Assembly (NCBI GenBank): GCA_036365455.1
Contig: JAWQUS010000022.1
Span: forward strand, 868,001-932,000
DNA length: 64,000 nt
Direction of reading: 5' to 3'
Source: Macrosoma leucophasiata
Taxonomy: Eukaryota > Arthropoda > Insecta > Lepidoptera > Hedylidae
Part shown: positions 50,390 through 61,445 of the stretch, one piece after another
How the letters are laid out: each line of letters opens with the position of its first letter
How positions within the stretch are numbered: the first letter of the stretch is position 1
Notes under the pieces: generated by a model
Told to the model about the DNA's origin: nothing
Seen by the model: the letters and a program-made list of their open reading frames with translations, nothing else
Database searches by the model: none
Program-made: the position numbers and the translations under genes

Positions 50390-50762
50390 AAACCTCCCGT
50401 GCTACTTCTACATTCATATTTCTCTATTTGTAGTATTTTCGTCACCTATAATGAATCATTTAAAAAACAAAATCAAGGATGACTGCTTAAATACACAAGG
50501 AAATGTACTCATTAATGCAATAAATGTGTAGCACGAAAAACTCGCAAGGTCAATGACCTTTAGCAACTTTTTGACTGAAAAAAAATGCTTAGAGTAGGAC
50601 TTAAACTTAAACTTGCACATATAAAATTTTGTTATTTTACCAATTAAAGTAGCTTTTTATACCATTGTTTTGTTTAACCTTTTCACCGCCAACGACTTCT
50701 ATAGAAGTTCGGGATTTTCGTGCCGCCCACGCCACGACATCTATAGAAGTTCATTGTATCTA

Positions 50763-51000
50763 TAGGTCGCGCCACGTAAAAAGAACGCTGGAAGAAAGTA
50801 GAAGGGATGTGTTCGCGCATCGGTACACTCGCGCACGAAAGTACTAGCCCTATTGGTTTATTTTTGATCTAGCTTTCGCTTGCTGTTTCGTGTATTGGTA
50901 GGCAGATTGAAAACTATATTACATAGAATAACTTAAAATGAAATAAAAACACATGACGCGCAGCTTGACCGCCAGCGTTCTTTTTACCTGGCGCGACCTA
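50763..51000. mobile_element. MITE family E, copy 2 (TA target duplication)
   Basis: Same ends and first 150 bp as 6697-6933. An AT-rich segment (about 50 bp from CTATATTACATAGAATAAC) replaces the copy 1 interior. Confidence 0.85.
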
Positions 51001-51406
51001 TACCTGCTGTAAAAAAACATTTACGATACATTTTCTTTGTAATTTTGTAAGATGGACACGACTAAGTCCTATGTATTATTTTTTCTCATGCAAAACAGGC
51101 TATTTTCTGTTTTAAAATGGTAAAACATAAAAGGTCTCAAATACTTTTATATCCCGCACGCCAACGACTTCACATCAAGTAGGCCAGTGATGTGACGCGA
51201 AAGTTGCATTAATTAGAATCTTTATTTACTATATTTATTTGTTTTCTTTTCCATCCAATCGTTCTTGAATTCTATGAATAAAAAGAAATTCCGGTCAGTA
51301 AATAACGTATTATATAATACGTTTCAAAATTAATGTACGTACCTATCAAATCATTTCATTAAAATTAATTATTATGTACTGAGTGTTTTCGATATTGCTA
51401 GACCCG

Positions 51407-51470
51407 CGCTAGTGACACTTGACATCTTACGTAGAGATACGTAATGGCAAGATGTCAAGTGTCACTAGCG
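51407..51470. repeat. Perfect 22-bp-arm hairpin
   Basis: CGCTAGTGACACTTGACATC(TT) at 51407-51428 and its exact inverse at 51449-51470 enclose a 20-base loop containing two TACGTA-like halves. Confidence 0.8.
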
Positions 51471-51768
51471 CCGTCAACTTCCATAGAAGTAAACCTGTGA
51501 CGTCGTAAGCGCATAGGCGTCAAGGTCATTGTGTCATAGTGCCGGGCAATGCGCGCACGCACATTTTTCTTTTCCAGTGCAGTGCAAAATGACCGAATAT
51601 GATTCGGGTGAGTTGTTACGTATGGCTCGGGAAGCAGTGCTAGCTTAGTGGTAAGTATCCTTTATTCGCTTGGTTTATTCGCAGTGGTCGCAATGGTTTA
51701 TTCGCGTTTCGCATCGGACGTTGGGTACCAATAGTAAAAAATTGACTTAGGTGACAATTTTTCAATTT

Positions 51769-52459
51769 GACAATTTGTCAATTTTTTTGTCATGAGTGTC
51801 GTTTTCATGGTTCTTGAGGGTGTTGAATCCAATAGTGGTGTCAAAATGTAAATCCAAGATGGCGGCTGCATGGAGTTGACAACTTTTTCGTCATGGATGT
51901 AGTTTTCATGGTTCATGAGGGTGTTGAATCCAATAGTGGTGTCAAAATGTAAATCCAAGATGGCGGCTGCATGGAGTTGACAACTTTTTCGTCATGGATG
52001 TAGTTTTCATGGTTCATGAGGGTGTTGAATCCAATAGTGGTGTCAAAATGTAAATCCAAGATGGCGGCTGCATGGAGTTGTCAATTTTTTCGTCATGGGT
52101 GTCGTTTTCTTGGTTCATGAGGGTATTGAATTCGATAGTGGTTTCAAAATGTAAATCCAAGATGGCGGCCGCATGGAGTTGACAACTTTTTCGTCATGGG
52201 TGTCGTTTTCATGGTTCATGGGGGTGTCGAATCCGATAGTGGTGTCAAAATGTAAATCCAAGGTGGCTGCATGGAGTTGACATTTTTTTCGTCATGGGTG
52301 TCGTTTTCTTGGTTCGCGAGAGTGTTGAATTCGATAGTGGTGTCAAAATGTAAATCGGACTATCGGATTCGACACCCCCATGAACCACGAAAACGACACC
52401 CATGACGAAAAAGTTGACGACTTCATGCAACCGCCATCTTGGATTTACATTTTGACAAC
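51769..52459. repeat. 101-bp minisatellite, six direct units and one inverted unit, with YY1/Pho-like motifs
   Basis: Direct units of exactly 101 bp carry CCAAGATGGCGGCTGCATGG and TTTTTCGTCATGGGTGTCG. AAGATGGCGGC occurs at 51856, 51957, 52058 and 52159; the fifth unit is mutated. From about 52357 the unit appears inverted (CCGCCATCTT at 52431-52440). It sits 2.4-3 kb upstream of the BTB-psq start codon. Confidence 0.9.
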
Positions 52460-52495
52460 AAAAGCAAACAAAACTCTATAGAAAGAAAGAAAAGG

Positions 52496-52902
52496 GGGTT
52501 TTGGCGGGAACCTTGAAAGAGGCGTATGGTGCTCTTATTTTATTTCATTTTCTTGGTGTATTTTTAAGTTATATTGAATAAAGTTGGTGGCATTTTGTTT
52601 GATATAGGTTTATTAGTGCCCGTGTATAGTGAAATAGAATAACAGTGCGAAAACACGACCTTTCAGGTTGCCTCCAAAACTTCATTGTAAATGTTCTGGT
52701 AAAGTAGCCATCGCTTTACTCGAATAACTTGACTGTAACTCACTTGACTGACATATTATACATGATAACTTATATACTTGATACTTACTTAATATACTTG
52801 ATATTATACTAACTTTGACGCTGCTTAAATATATATGAAATATCGTTTTACTTGACACTGGCAATATGCATAATAGCGATGCCATAATAACAAAAAAAAA
52901 AG
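52496..52902 (-). repeat. Interspersed repeat family C, copy 5
   Basis: GGTTTTGGCGGGAACCTTGA to GCATAATAGCGATGCCATAA and an A-run. Confidence 0.78.
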
Positions 52903-53794
52903 AAAGAAAAGCATAGACAACTCTATTCCTTACGAAATATATCATGTTATGAACGCCAATGACTTGATATGAAGTAAATGGACTATGTTATGAAATGAAT
53001 AGTGAAATGGCTAATGTTACGAATTATTATTATAATCTCTAGCCACTCTATGCATGTGTCTTCATCTCCGATAACGGATACCCATTTTTCTTACTATAAA
53101 TGTTCATAAAATAAAACAAATTACTATTATAATTTAACAGTTTGTATTTTTAATAGTAAATTTCAGTACCAATTTAAATTTACAAATTATTTTTTTCATT
53201 ATCGACATGATGTTACCACCATCCCTACTTTCGTACTATACAATTATTATACATTTATACGTTGGCGTACAGCTACACATCATGTTTAGTATAGCTGGGC
53301 GATGAAAAGGTTAATAGATGTGCTAAGGTCTTTACTAGCTTAAGTTTTATCTATTCTTTACTAAGTAAAGCTGTGCTTTTCAAAGTAAAGTAAGATATTT
53401 GACACATCTGTGAAACTAAGCACCAGTTTCACCATTTCCTCTGAGAACTGAGTTTGAAAGTGTATAAGCTTAATTTTTGCATCCAATTTCAACTTAATAA
53501 TGAACAATTTTCATCTATGAAATCCTAAGCATTATTGAACTCGTTTAAGAATGTAAAATGTGTATTATTATAACAATGAAATCTGCCCTAAATAAGCATT
53601 GAAAGGTTGACTCCAAGTCAAAGTAAAGTCATGGTGCAGTCTGTAAATGTCAGTCCAAGACTGCATTTACTTGATGACACATATCCATAAGTAAAGTGGA
53701 TGGTATCTCTGACCACTGGTGATCGTCTCCTTGTGTACCCCAAGACGTGTTGGCCTACGCAATTACAAATGGTCTAATCTGACACTGACTCCAA
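52903..53794. other. Upstream AT-rich stretch, nothing recognised
   Basis: No exon or repeat end that I could support. Confidence 0.45.
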
Positions 53795-53965
53795 CACCGG
53801 TAGGCTGGCTCCACACGTTGGGGTCAACGCTATACGTCCAATGTGTGGATTTAGAAAATAGCATTGGCCCAACGTTGGGGCGAACGATGCGCGTTGGTGA
53901 TAGACCGGCGCGTGTCAGCAGGCAACGTCGGGGGCCAACTTGTGGATCCGGCATATGTACGACGG
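53795..53965. repeat. GC-rich imperfect inverted repeat
   Basis: GGCTGGCTCCACACGTTGGG at the left and CCAACTTGTGGATCCGGC (inverse-like) at the right, with further CCAACGTTGGGG copies inside. It may be an old MITE. Confidence 0.4.
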
Positions 53966-54285
53966 AAAAGATAGATCTTACCGTCAAGTTTGTACTTTAG
54001 AATGTCGTAAATATACCAAATCTTACTTCAGAGGTAAGTTATTCAAAGGAGCTCCAGAAAACATGAGATTTTTTTTTCTAATTATACATTTTCGTAATTT
54101 TAAATGGGCTATGAAATGACTTTCTACTCCGATATTCTTCTAATTAAGAATGTTACCAACCTGTTTCACTTCAGGTAAAACTTGAGGAAAACTGGAAAAC
54201 TATTTCTTTTTCCCATTTTCCGTCCACGTATTTTTTAAACTCCTTTATTTACAATTTCACAATAATTATTTTAACATTTGTGACA

Positions 54286-54700
54286 TTTTTTTTTTTTTGT
54301 TATTATGGCATCTCTATTACGCATATTGCCAGTGTCAAGTAAAACGATATTTCGTATTTATTTAAGCAGCGTAAAAGTTAGTTTATTAAAGTCATCAAGT
54401 ATATTATGTAAGTATCAAGTATATTAGTTATCAAGTATAATATGTCAGTCAAGTGAGTTACAATCAAGTTATTCGAGTAAAGCGATAGCTACTTTACCAG
54501 AACATTTACAATGAAGTTTTAGAGGCAACCTGAAAGGTCGGGTTTTCGCACTGTTATTCTATTTCATTATACACGGGCACTTTAACAAACCTATATCAAA
54601 CAAAATGCCACCAACTTTATTCAATATAACTTAAAATACACCAAGAAAATGAAATAAAATAAGAGCAGAATACGCCTCTTTCAAGGTTCCCGCCAAAACC
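54286..54700 (+). repeat. Interspersed repeat family C, copy 6
   Basis: T-run, TTATTATGGCATCTCTATTA to CAAGGTTCCCGCCAAAACC. Confidence 0.78.
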
Positions 54701-54848
54701 CAATTTTTGACGTTCAAGTCATTTTTTACTTGACAGAGATGAGAGATTTCGTCTGTGTTGCTATAATTTAATTTCCGTGTTCATGGAAAATCGATTATTA
54801 TCAACATTAATATGATACAATAAAATCGATAGTCTTTTTGTTTCACTA

Positions 54849-54960
54849 TCGGCCAAATTCACTTAATCTAAGTGGGACTTAAAAGTCTTCTGTCTTTATT
54901 AAACATCTACAAACGATAGAGATAGCGCACATTTGAGGGTAGCATAAAATTAAAGCAAGA
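54849..54960. mobile_element. MITE family X, degenerate copy
   Basis: Shares TCTAAGTGGGACTTAAAAGT, CTTCTGTCTT and ACGATAGAGATAGCGCACAT with the 325 and 34085 copies; the ends are eroded. Confidence 0.55.
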
Positions 54961-55437
54961 AATAGAGCCGTTGCGATGTTAAGATAGAGGGTGGAGAGTT
55001 CACATAAATGTACCTATTTAATTAAAACCAGCTGGTAGATAGTTACTATGTAAAAAATAATTTATGAGAAAATTATCAAAAAGAATCATACGGTGAGTGT
55101 ATATGTATGTGTATATTCTGTAGTAGTGTATTAGATACCACCTATTTACTCAATTACAAAGGTAAAATAGCCAAGACAACAAGAGTGGCACGCATCGGAA
55201 TTGAAACTGCCAGTTTTTATGAAAAAAAATCAATGAGAACGGCAAAATTGTGTGCCAGTACCTGACCACAACCTTTAAATTACAGGCAGATAATAAAAGC
55301 CGCCCGGTATTCCTCACTAGAGTTCTAAATCAACAAAGAACTAAAGCAAAAGTTGCACCACTCTTATTGTGTATGTCTTGCCATTCCCGGTGACCTTAAG
55401 CCGAGGTTTAGGCCCAAAGGCCCTTATCTAGGCAGTA

Positions 55438-55726
55438 GTTGGTAGAGCTCCAGTGACGGAGCTCGCGGGCGTAGGCACCACCGCATTACCTAATATACTT
55501 GCCGCTAAATGGTAGTGTTCAGCACTATCGTGTTCCGGTCAGGTGGTAATGTACGGCCCTGTAATTTCCAGCACAGAGGCGTAACACCTTAGGCCTCAGG
55601 AGTGGTAACGCATCTGCATTTTGACCTTAGTCTTTGTGTGGGTGTCTATAGGCTGCAGTCATCACTTAACATCAACGTGAACTGCAAGCTTGTTTACCAT
55701 TTACATTACATTAAAAAAAAAAAAAA
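55438..55726 (+). mobile_element. Family A retroposon, nearly full length
   Basis: GTTGGTAGAGCTCCAGTGAC to CCATTTACATTACATT and an A-run. Confidence 0.87.
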
Positions 55727-55728
55727 GC

Positions 55729-55795
55729 TGAAGCATTTAGGCTGAGAGCTCTTATGGGTTGCCCGGTGAAGTAGACAAAAGCAGTATCATACGTC
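55729..55795 (+). repeat. Interspersed repeat (TTGCCCGGTGAAGTAGAC), fragment
   Basis: TTTAGGCTGAGAGCTCTTAT then GGTTGCCCGGTGAAGTAGAC. Confidence 0.55.
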
Positions 55796-56204
55796 TTCTC
55801 TAATCCCTGCTTTCCCTACTAATATTATGAATTATAAAAATGTATGAATTTGTCTGTCTGTTTCTGCGTATGTTTTTTATGTTCCGCTTTCACTTTAATA
55901 TCGTATTTAGCAATATGTTTCAGTACACTTAATATATAGTCAAAGATTGGAGATAAAATACCGCTAGAACATTTTGAAGTTTTCCACTAATAGAAAAGGT
56001 GCATTGACCGTAGTGTAGTTTTTATGGAAAGCCTTTAATTATCAACTTTTGTACTTGAATATGCGCTTAATATGATGAAGGCTAAAAATATTATATTAAG
56101 CAGTTTGAATATATTACGATAATTATGAAATCTGAATCGTTACCACAAATTAATTATATTCTTTGGTTTCTAAAGTGATATTTTTCGTGAAGGTTCATGA
56201 AATA

Positions 56205-56332
56205 TTTTTTTTGAATTGAAAACTTCTTTATCATCGTTGTTTTGAAAAGCGATGAAACGAAAAAGTGGCAGTAAAAAGAGACAGACACATAAATTCATAA
56301 GATTTAACGTGGGAGAAAATGAGATAAGAAGC
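56205..56332 (+). repeat. Family J repeat
   Basis: TTTTTTGAATTGAAAACTTC to GGGAGAAAATGAGATAAGAA. It abuts a family A copy. Confidence 0.65.
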
Positions 56333-56336
56333 ATTT

Positions 56337-56582
56337 CACTGGTGGTAGAGCTCCAGTGACGGAGCTCGTGGGCGTAGGCACCACCGCATTACCTAATATA
56401 CTTGGCGCGGTCAGGTGGTAATGTACGGCCCTGTAATTTTCAGCACAGAGGCATAACACCTTAGGAGTGGTAACGCATCTGCATTTTGACCTTGGTCTTA
56501 GTAAGTGTTTATAGGCTACAGTCATCACTTAACATCAATGTGAACTGCACGCTTGTTTGCCACTTCCATAACATAAAAAAAG
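56337..56582 (+). mobile_element. Family A retroposon, internal deletions
   Basis: CACTGGTGGTAGAGCTCCAG to CCACTTCCATAACATAAAAA; the CCGCTAAATGG to TTCCG block is missing. Confidence 0.84.
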
Positions 56583-56828
56583 GATCTTTTACGATATTTT
56601 ATTAAGGTTTCACTTCTACCACTTGTGAATTGAATTGCACACGTGTTCGAAATTTTTTTTTTGCCTTCATAATTCTATTGGCATCATTGCTACGCTGAGA
56701 CTCCGGGTCGCAGGGTAAGTTCTAAAGAGATTTATTCGTTGATTCTTGAGTCAACCACTCTCAGAATTCGGTAAAGTACCAATGGTTGTCAATACTCGTA
56801 GGTTGCCATTTACTTAAAGGAACAAAAT

Positions 56829-56913
56829 AACTAGCGAATCTTGGGTAAATGTGTAAGTAAATGCATACATTTGCCTATGCCTACCACACGGGGAAAAACA
56901 GGCATGAAGTTAC
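56829..56913 (+). mobile_element. tRNA-derived SINE S1, 3' fragment
   Basis: AACTAGCGAATCTTGGGTAA to GCATGAAGTTAC; only the last 85 bp or so remain, much diverged. Confidence 0.6.
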
Positions 56914-57594
56914 TTTTAAAATTGTATGCCAGAATTGAAACAGAAAACAGCATACATAAAATTAGTAACCTTAAACAGATTAAGGGAACATTTTCACTGA
57001 GAGCAACTTCTGACAGCGCACGTAATTGAGCAAGTTTCCACCGCGGGTGCGAGTGAGACGGATATATGGAGTCGCGACGGAAAATCCCCCCAACGATAAA
57101 AGTGACAAACAAAAACGCGAACATAAAAAATCAATATCGTCGGGGAGGGCTGAGACCCTATTGTAGGGTCTGTTTTATGAATATGATTTGGCTTTCTTGT
57201 TGTAATGCAAAGTATGTGTTGATGTTTTGTTTATAGGAGCAAACATCCTTTATTGACTACTACTAGCTGTTGCTTGTGACTTTTAACATGATAAATAAAG
57301 CTATTACATTTTTCAGGGTCTTTAAATGACCCACGACATTTTGATGTATCATTTATTTGATTGACACATTTATTAAATTGGTCGATTATTCTATCAAACA
57401 CCCGAAAGCAGATAATTCACATTTAACTAATTACGTACGAAACCAATTTTCATCACTCCCTAAAATTATTTGTACTATTTTTAGGTCATGAAAGGACAAA
57501 TAAACATACAGTTTGCTTTGTCGGATGTAATTATTTTAGGGTCCTTAAAGGTTCCATTCATAAAGATCATCTATCTATTATCTACTCAAAAATA

Positions 57595-57856
57595 ATACAC
57601 TTATACTCGTATATAAAAATCAATTGCTGTTTGTTAGTCTCGCCAAAACTCGAGAACGGCTGAACCGATTTGGCTAATTTTGATTTTGAATGTCATGAAA
57701 TTTGAAGTCCAAGAGAGGTTTAAAAGGTAAGAAAATATAAAGAAATATAAGAGAAATAGTAAAAATTTTATTTTCTCAGATAAAAAGTCCGTATCTATCA
57801 AACCTTTGACACATTATTTCATTATGAGGCAATACGAAGTTTGCCGGGTCAGCTAG
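57595..57856 (+). repeat. Interspersed repeat family U (ends CCGGGTCAGCTAGT)
   Basis: CTCGCCAAAACTCGAGAACG, then GAGGCAATACGAAGTTTGCC and GGGTCAGCTAGT. Copies are at 62726 and (inverse) 46453. Helitron-like by its CTAG end. Confidence 0.6.
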
Positions 57857-57992
57857 TACACTTATACAATTTTACTTGTAGTAGAGTTTCAGTGCTGTAT
57901 TTTAAAGGACGAACTCTCATTACCAAAATATCTTATTTAGTAGATACAATCATTTTATATTGTATTTATGTACAGTTCATTATATATCTCTC

Positions 57993-58097
57993 ACAGCCTA
58001 CAGACACCCACACAAAGACCAAGGTCAAAATGCAGATGCGTTACCACTCCTGAGGCCTAACGTGTTATGCCTCTGTGACGGAAATTACAGGGCCGTA
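57993..58097 (-). mobile_element. Family A retroposon, fragment ending at the recurrent breakpoint
   Basis: CAGCCTACAGACACCCACAC to GGAAATTACAGGGCCGTA. Confidence 0.8.
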
Positions 58098-59814
58098 TAA
58101 AATGTATTTTGTACTAGCTATTTTATTCATGAGCTAAAATACCCTTTATTCGTTTCAGTTGCTCTAATTTAAAGAGGCCACTGCAATGAAACGTGTTTAC
58201 AGGCTTTACTATGAAAAGCGGCCACAGACCACAAAACAAATACCGATAGTAAAAGAGGTCATCTTCGGAACACTGATAAGGACTGTAAAACGTAAAAATA
58301 CTGAGAGACATACAATTTTGTGTCACACGTAGTAAACTTTTAGATTTTTTGGATTAGTCTTTGAAAATAAACAAATATTTTTATCTCTTTTTTATGGCCA
58401 CCATATAATTCAGCAAATGTATTATTATTAACTAACATAGTAATATAAATATTACCAAACTCAGCCGCTAGAAGTGATTTTATTGGTAAAAACCCCGGAA
58501 TGTCAATCTCTGACCAAAGTAAATCATCAGGATGTGACACATGTAGTTGAATTAGTTAAATTATCAAAACATTAGAGCAGTCGAATATTAGATGGACATA
58601 CGCAACTGTTACGACGGATTACTCTATTTTTGATAGCAAATACATTAATAGATTTGAGACGGCAGATTAGTATGGATGATTAAAAGTAGGTTGATCTAAT
58701 TTTTTTACAATGTTTCTTACGTATTCGTTGATTCTATAGATTTAGAGAGAGACAAGAAATTAGGGTTATTCAGATTTAAGATCTTACAAAAAACTCCTTA
58801 AAGGCAAACGAAATTATAAGTGAGTAAGGAAACACAATGTCTTAAATCAGGACTTGACCGTATGTTCGATCACCTAATTTGATCGTTTTTGCCAAACGCG
58901 ATAATTTGATTACCGCTATTGCTTCTAGAAATGGTAGGAAATTACAAAATAATATTATAAGCCAAGCTAGCCAAGATGAAAACGATTAAGATAAGCGTCA
59001 ATCCTCTGCATACTTCAGTAAACAACTTTGGAAATTTTCTCATCATTTTTCTTTCATGAAGTATTTACTGTTATTAATCTTAAAGGAAGTAAATCAAAAT
59101 GTATTAACAAATTAGCACACGCACCTTACCAACACACTTACACACAGTTCTGCCGGACACAAAAAAATATCTGTTAAGTTCATAAGTTTCTCATTTTAAG
59201 TGACCAATGTATGTCTTATGAGAAACAAAGATTCTTTAAACCCAAAAAAAGTATAGTATTTATTAATTTAAATTAATTAAGAATACGGAGACGTGTATTT
59301 CCCGAAAAAGACTGTTACTTATTATTGAAACAATTGTATTTTATATGGGAATGTAGATAAACGAAAAAGGGAGAAGAAAAGGCGCTCGAATTACATAATT
59401 TATTGGGTAGATAATATTCCGATACCTTTAATTATCTGTAATCTGTCGATTCTAATTACTTCATTACTATCAATGTTGATTGTGCCTTTGCTTCCTTTAT
59501 ATGTAAAACTTAAATGTAATTCAATACATGTCACAAACCAACAGTAAAATCAGGACCAACATAAATCGAAGTTGACAGAAGATTTATTTTGAGACCATCG
59601 ATTGTTAGTTTCAAGGAATTATTAGAAGCATTGAGAATCGAAAACGAACCCCGGTATAATTCTCAGACAGATCGATAACGGTTTGACGTTATCGTGAATA
59701 ATTTATGCGCATTTCGAGATGAATTTTCGTTTAGAGCTATACTTAATTCGGTTCACCTTCTGAAGATTTTCATACGTGTAAATATTTTGTGGAGAACATT
59801 TGATTAAACTGAAC
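58098..59814. other. Long AT-rich stretch free of recognised repeats
   Basis: About 1.7 kb without a member of any family seen elsewhere in the window and without long ORFs; ordinary non-coding DNA as far as can be seen. Confidence 0.45.
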
Positions 59815-60125
59815 TGCTTCAGTAGACTAGTGGTAGCAGAGCCCTACGCTGGGGTCCTGAGTTTGATTCGGGTCGGGGACTATCAGAGATAATTTTTTCT
59901 TCCTTTCAGATAATGGTGTAAAATCCGTTATTTGTTCTATTGGGATTTTTCCATTTTCTGTAAGTTTCCCAGTACCTCGGAGTTTGGTAATGTGTCCGGA
60001 TATGTCAACAGGCTCGCCACCTGTTACATGGGCCAAAACGTGACCGGAGAATTGTGGTTTGCATGTACGTTAAAAGCATGCATTTACCTCTGCCTACCCC
60101 CTTCAGGGATTACAGGCGTGAAGTT
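59815..60125 (+). mobile_element. tRNA-derived SINE S1, full length with small insertion
   Basis: TGCTTCAGTAGACTAGTGGT to GGCGTGAAGTTACG. An extra TTTTTTCTTCCTTTC block is present near 59892. Confidence 0.83.
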
Positions 60126-60660
60126 ACGTATTTGATAAAAAAATATGTTTAATCAAACAGCTATGTTTACATCTGATTAAATTAGACTTAGTTATAAACT
60201 TGAGTTGGGCACATTTCCAAGATTCGGGGTGCTGTGGAGGTACGAGTAACCACTCAATAACACTGTATCATTCGGGAATTGACCCAAAACCCCGGTAGAG
60301 TAGACGCTACCGATGTCTGTGCTAAATACCGTTCTATCCTCAGTCCAGTTTTTTTACAATGAAAACTTCTTTAGCGGCATTGTGTACTTTTAGTGACTCG
60401 CGTCAGGACAGGTGACCCTCATCGCAAATGCGTAAGACCTAAGCAGATTGCGTCCGCCTACTTTTTGGAAACCAATGACAGTTGTCATGGTAGGTAGTAG
60501 TGGTAGGGTAGCGGTCAAAAATGCACTACGTTAATTCTAATTTTCACTTCGTCCAGCACTCCCGGAATTAAACTCGTTGTTTTTTTATTCTTCGTTGATG
60601 TTGATACAGGCCCTAGACTATAGAGCAACCGAATACTATCAATATTTTAAAACCTACATA

Positions 60661-60914
60661 GGGGGTTCTGGGTTCGATGCCCAGGTCGGGGGCCATCCGA
60701 AATAAAGGTGTAAAATCCTTTATGTTTGGTTTTGTTGGGATTTTTTCATTTTCTGGAAGTTTCCCAGTACCTCGAAATTTGGTAATGCGCCCGGAGATGT
60801 CAACAGGCTTGCCACCTAACCGGTACGTAACCGGCGAATCGTGGGTGTTTGCATGTATGCTTGAATGCATGCATTTATCTCTGCCAGGCATCATAGGCGT
60901 GAAGTTAAGTAAAC
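60661..60914 (+). mobile_element. tRNA-derived SINE S1, 5' truncated
   Basis: Starts in the B-box region (TGGGTTCGATGCCCAGG) and runs to GGCGTGAAGTTAAG. Confidence 0.8.
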
Positions 60915-61204
60915 GTTTTTTTATAATTGCAATTTAAATCTCGATATTTTCCATGTTGACATATTAATGACTGGCGCATTCAGTTTGTTCGTCTAACAAT
61001 TGGGACGAAAACTGCAAGTCAATGGCAGATAGCGTTGCCTACGTCTCTGAGATTATCATACATTGACTGAGATTCTGTTATCAACATGGGTATTTGGATA
61101 AAACCAACCAAAATGAATTTCTCAAGCGGTACTCTTTTTGAACGTTTAAACATTCAGGCTTTTTCAAAGGAATTATCACGCGTAAGAATTGAAACATCTA
61201 TATA

Positions 61205-61445
61205 TACTAATATTTAAAAAAGGAAATATTTGTTTTTGAATGTATGTTTGTAATATTTTCACGCAAAAACCACTAGACTGATTTCAAAAATTCTTTCACC
61301 ATTACAAACCTGCGTCTTCACTAAGTGACAAAGGCTACTACATTATCAAAAAAAAATAGAGATCCCTAATACAAATGCAATAATATAACCTGTCAAATTT
61401 TTGACACATTATTCAATTCAAAGGCGATACTGGGTCAGCTAATCT
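61205..61445 (+). repeat. Family U/Lep1-like degenerate repeat
   Basis: CTAATATTTAAAAAAGGAAA, CACGCAAAAACCACTAGACT and an end CTGGGTCAGCTAATC immediately before the mariner. Confidence 0.5.

Noticed and set aside
53719..54000. 93-codon ORFs on both strands
   Set aside because: Explained by a GC-rich imperfect inverted repeat; no coding signature.
59815..60135. Short ORFs on both strands at 59.8-60.1 kb
   Set aside because: They lie in an S1 SINE; the same peptides recur in other SINE copies (848-1117, 34634-34900, 41697-41921).
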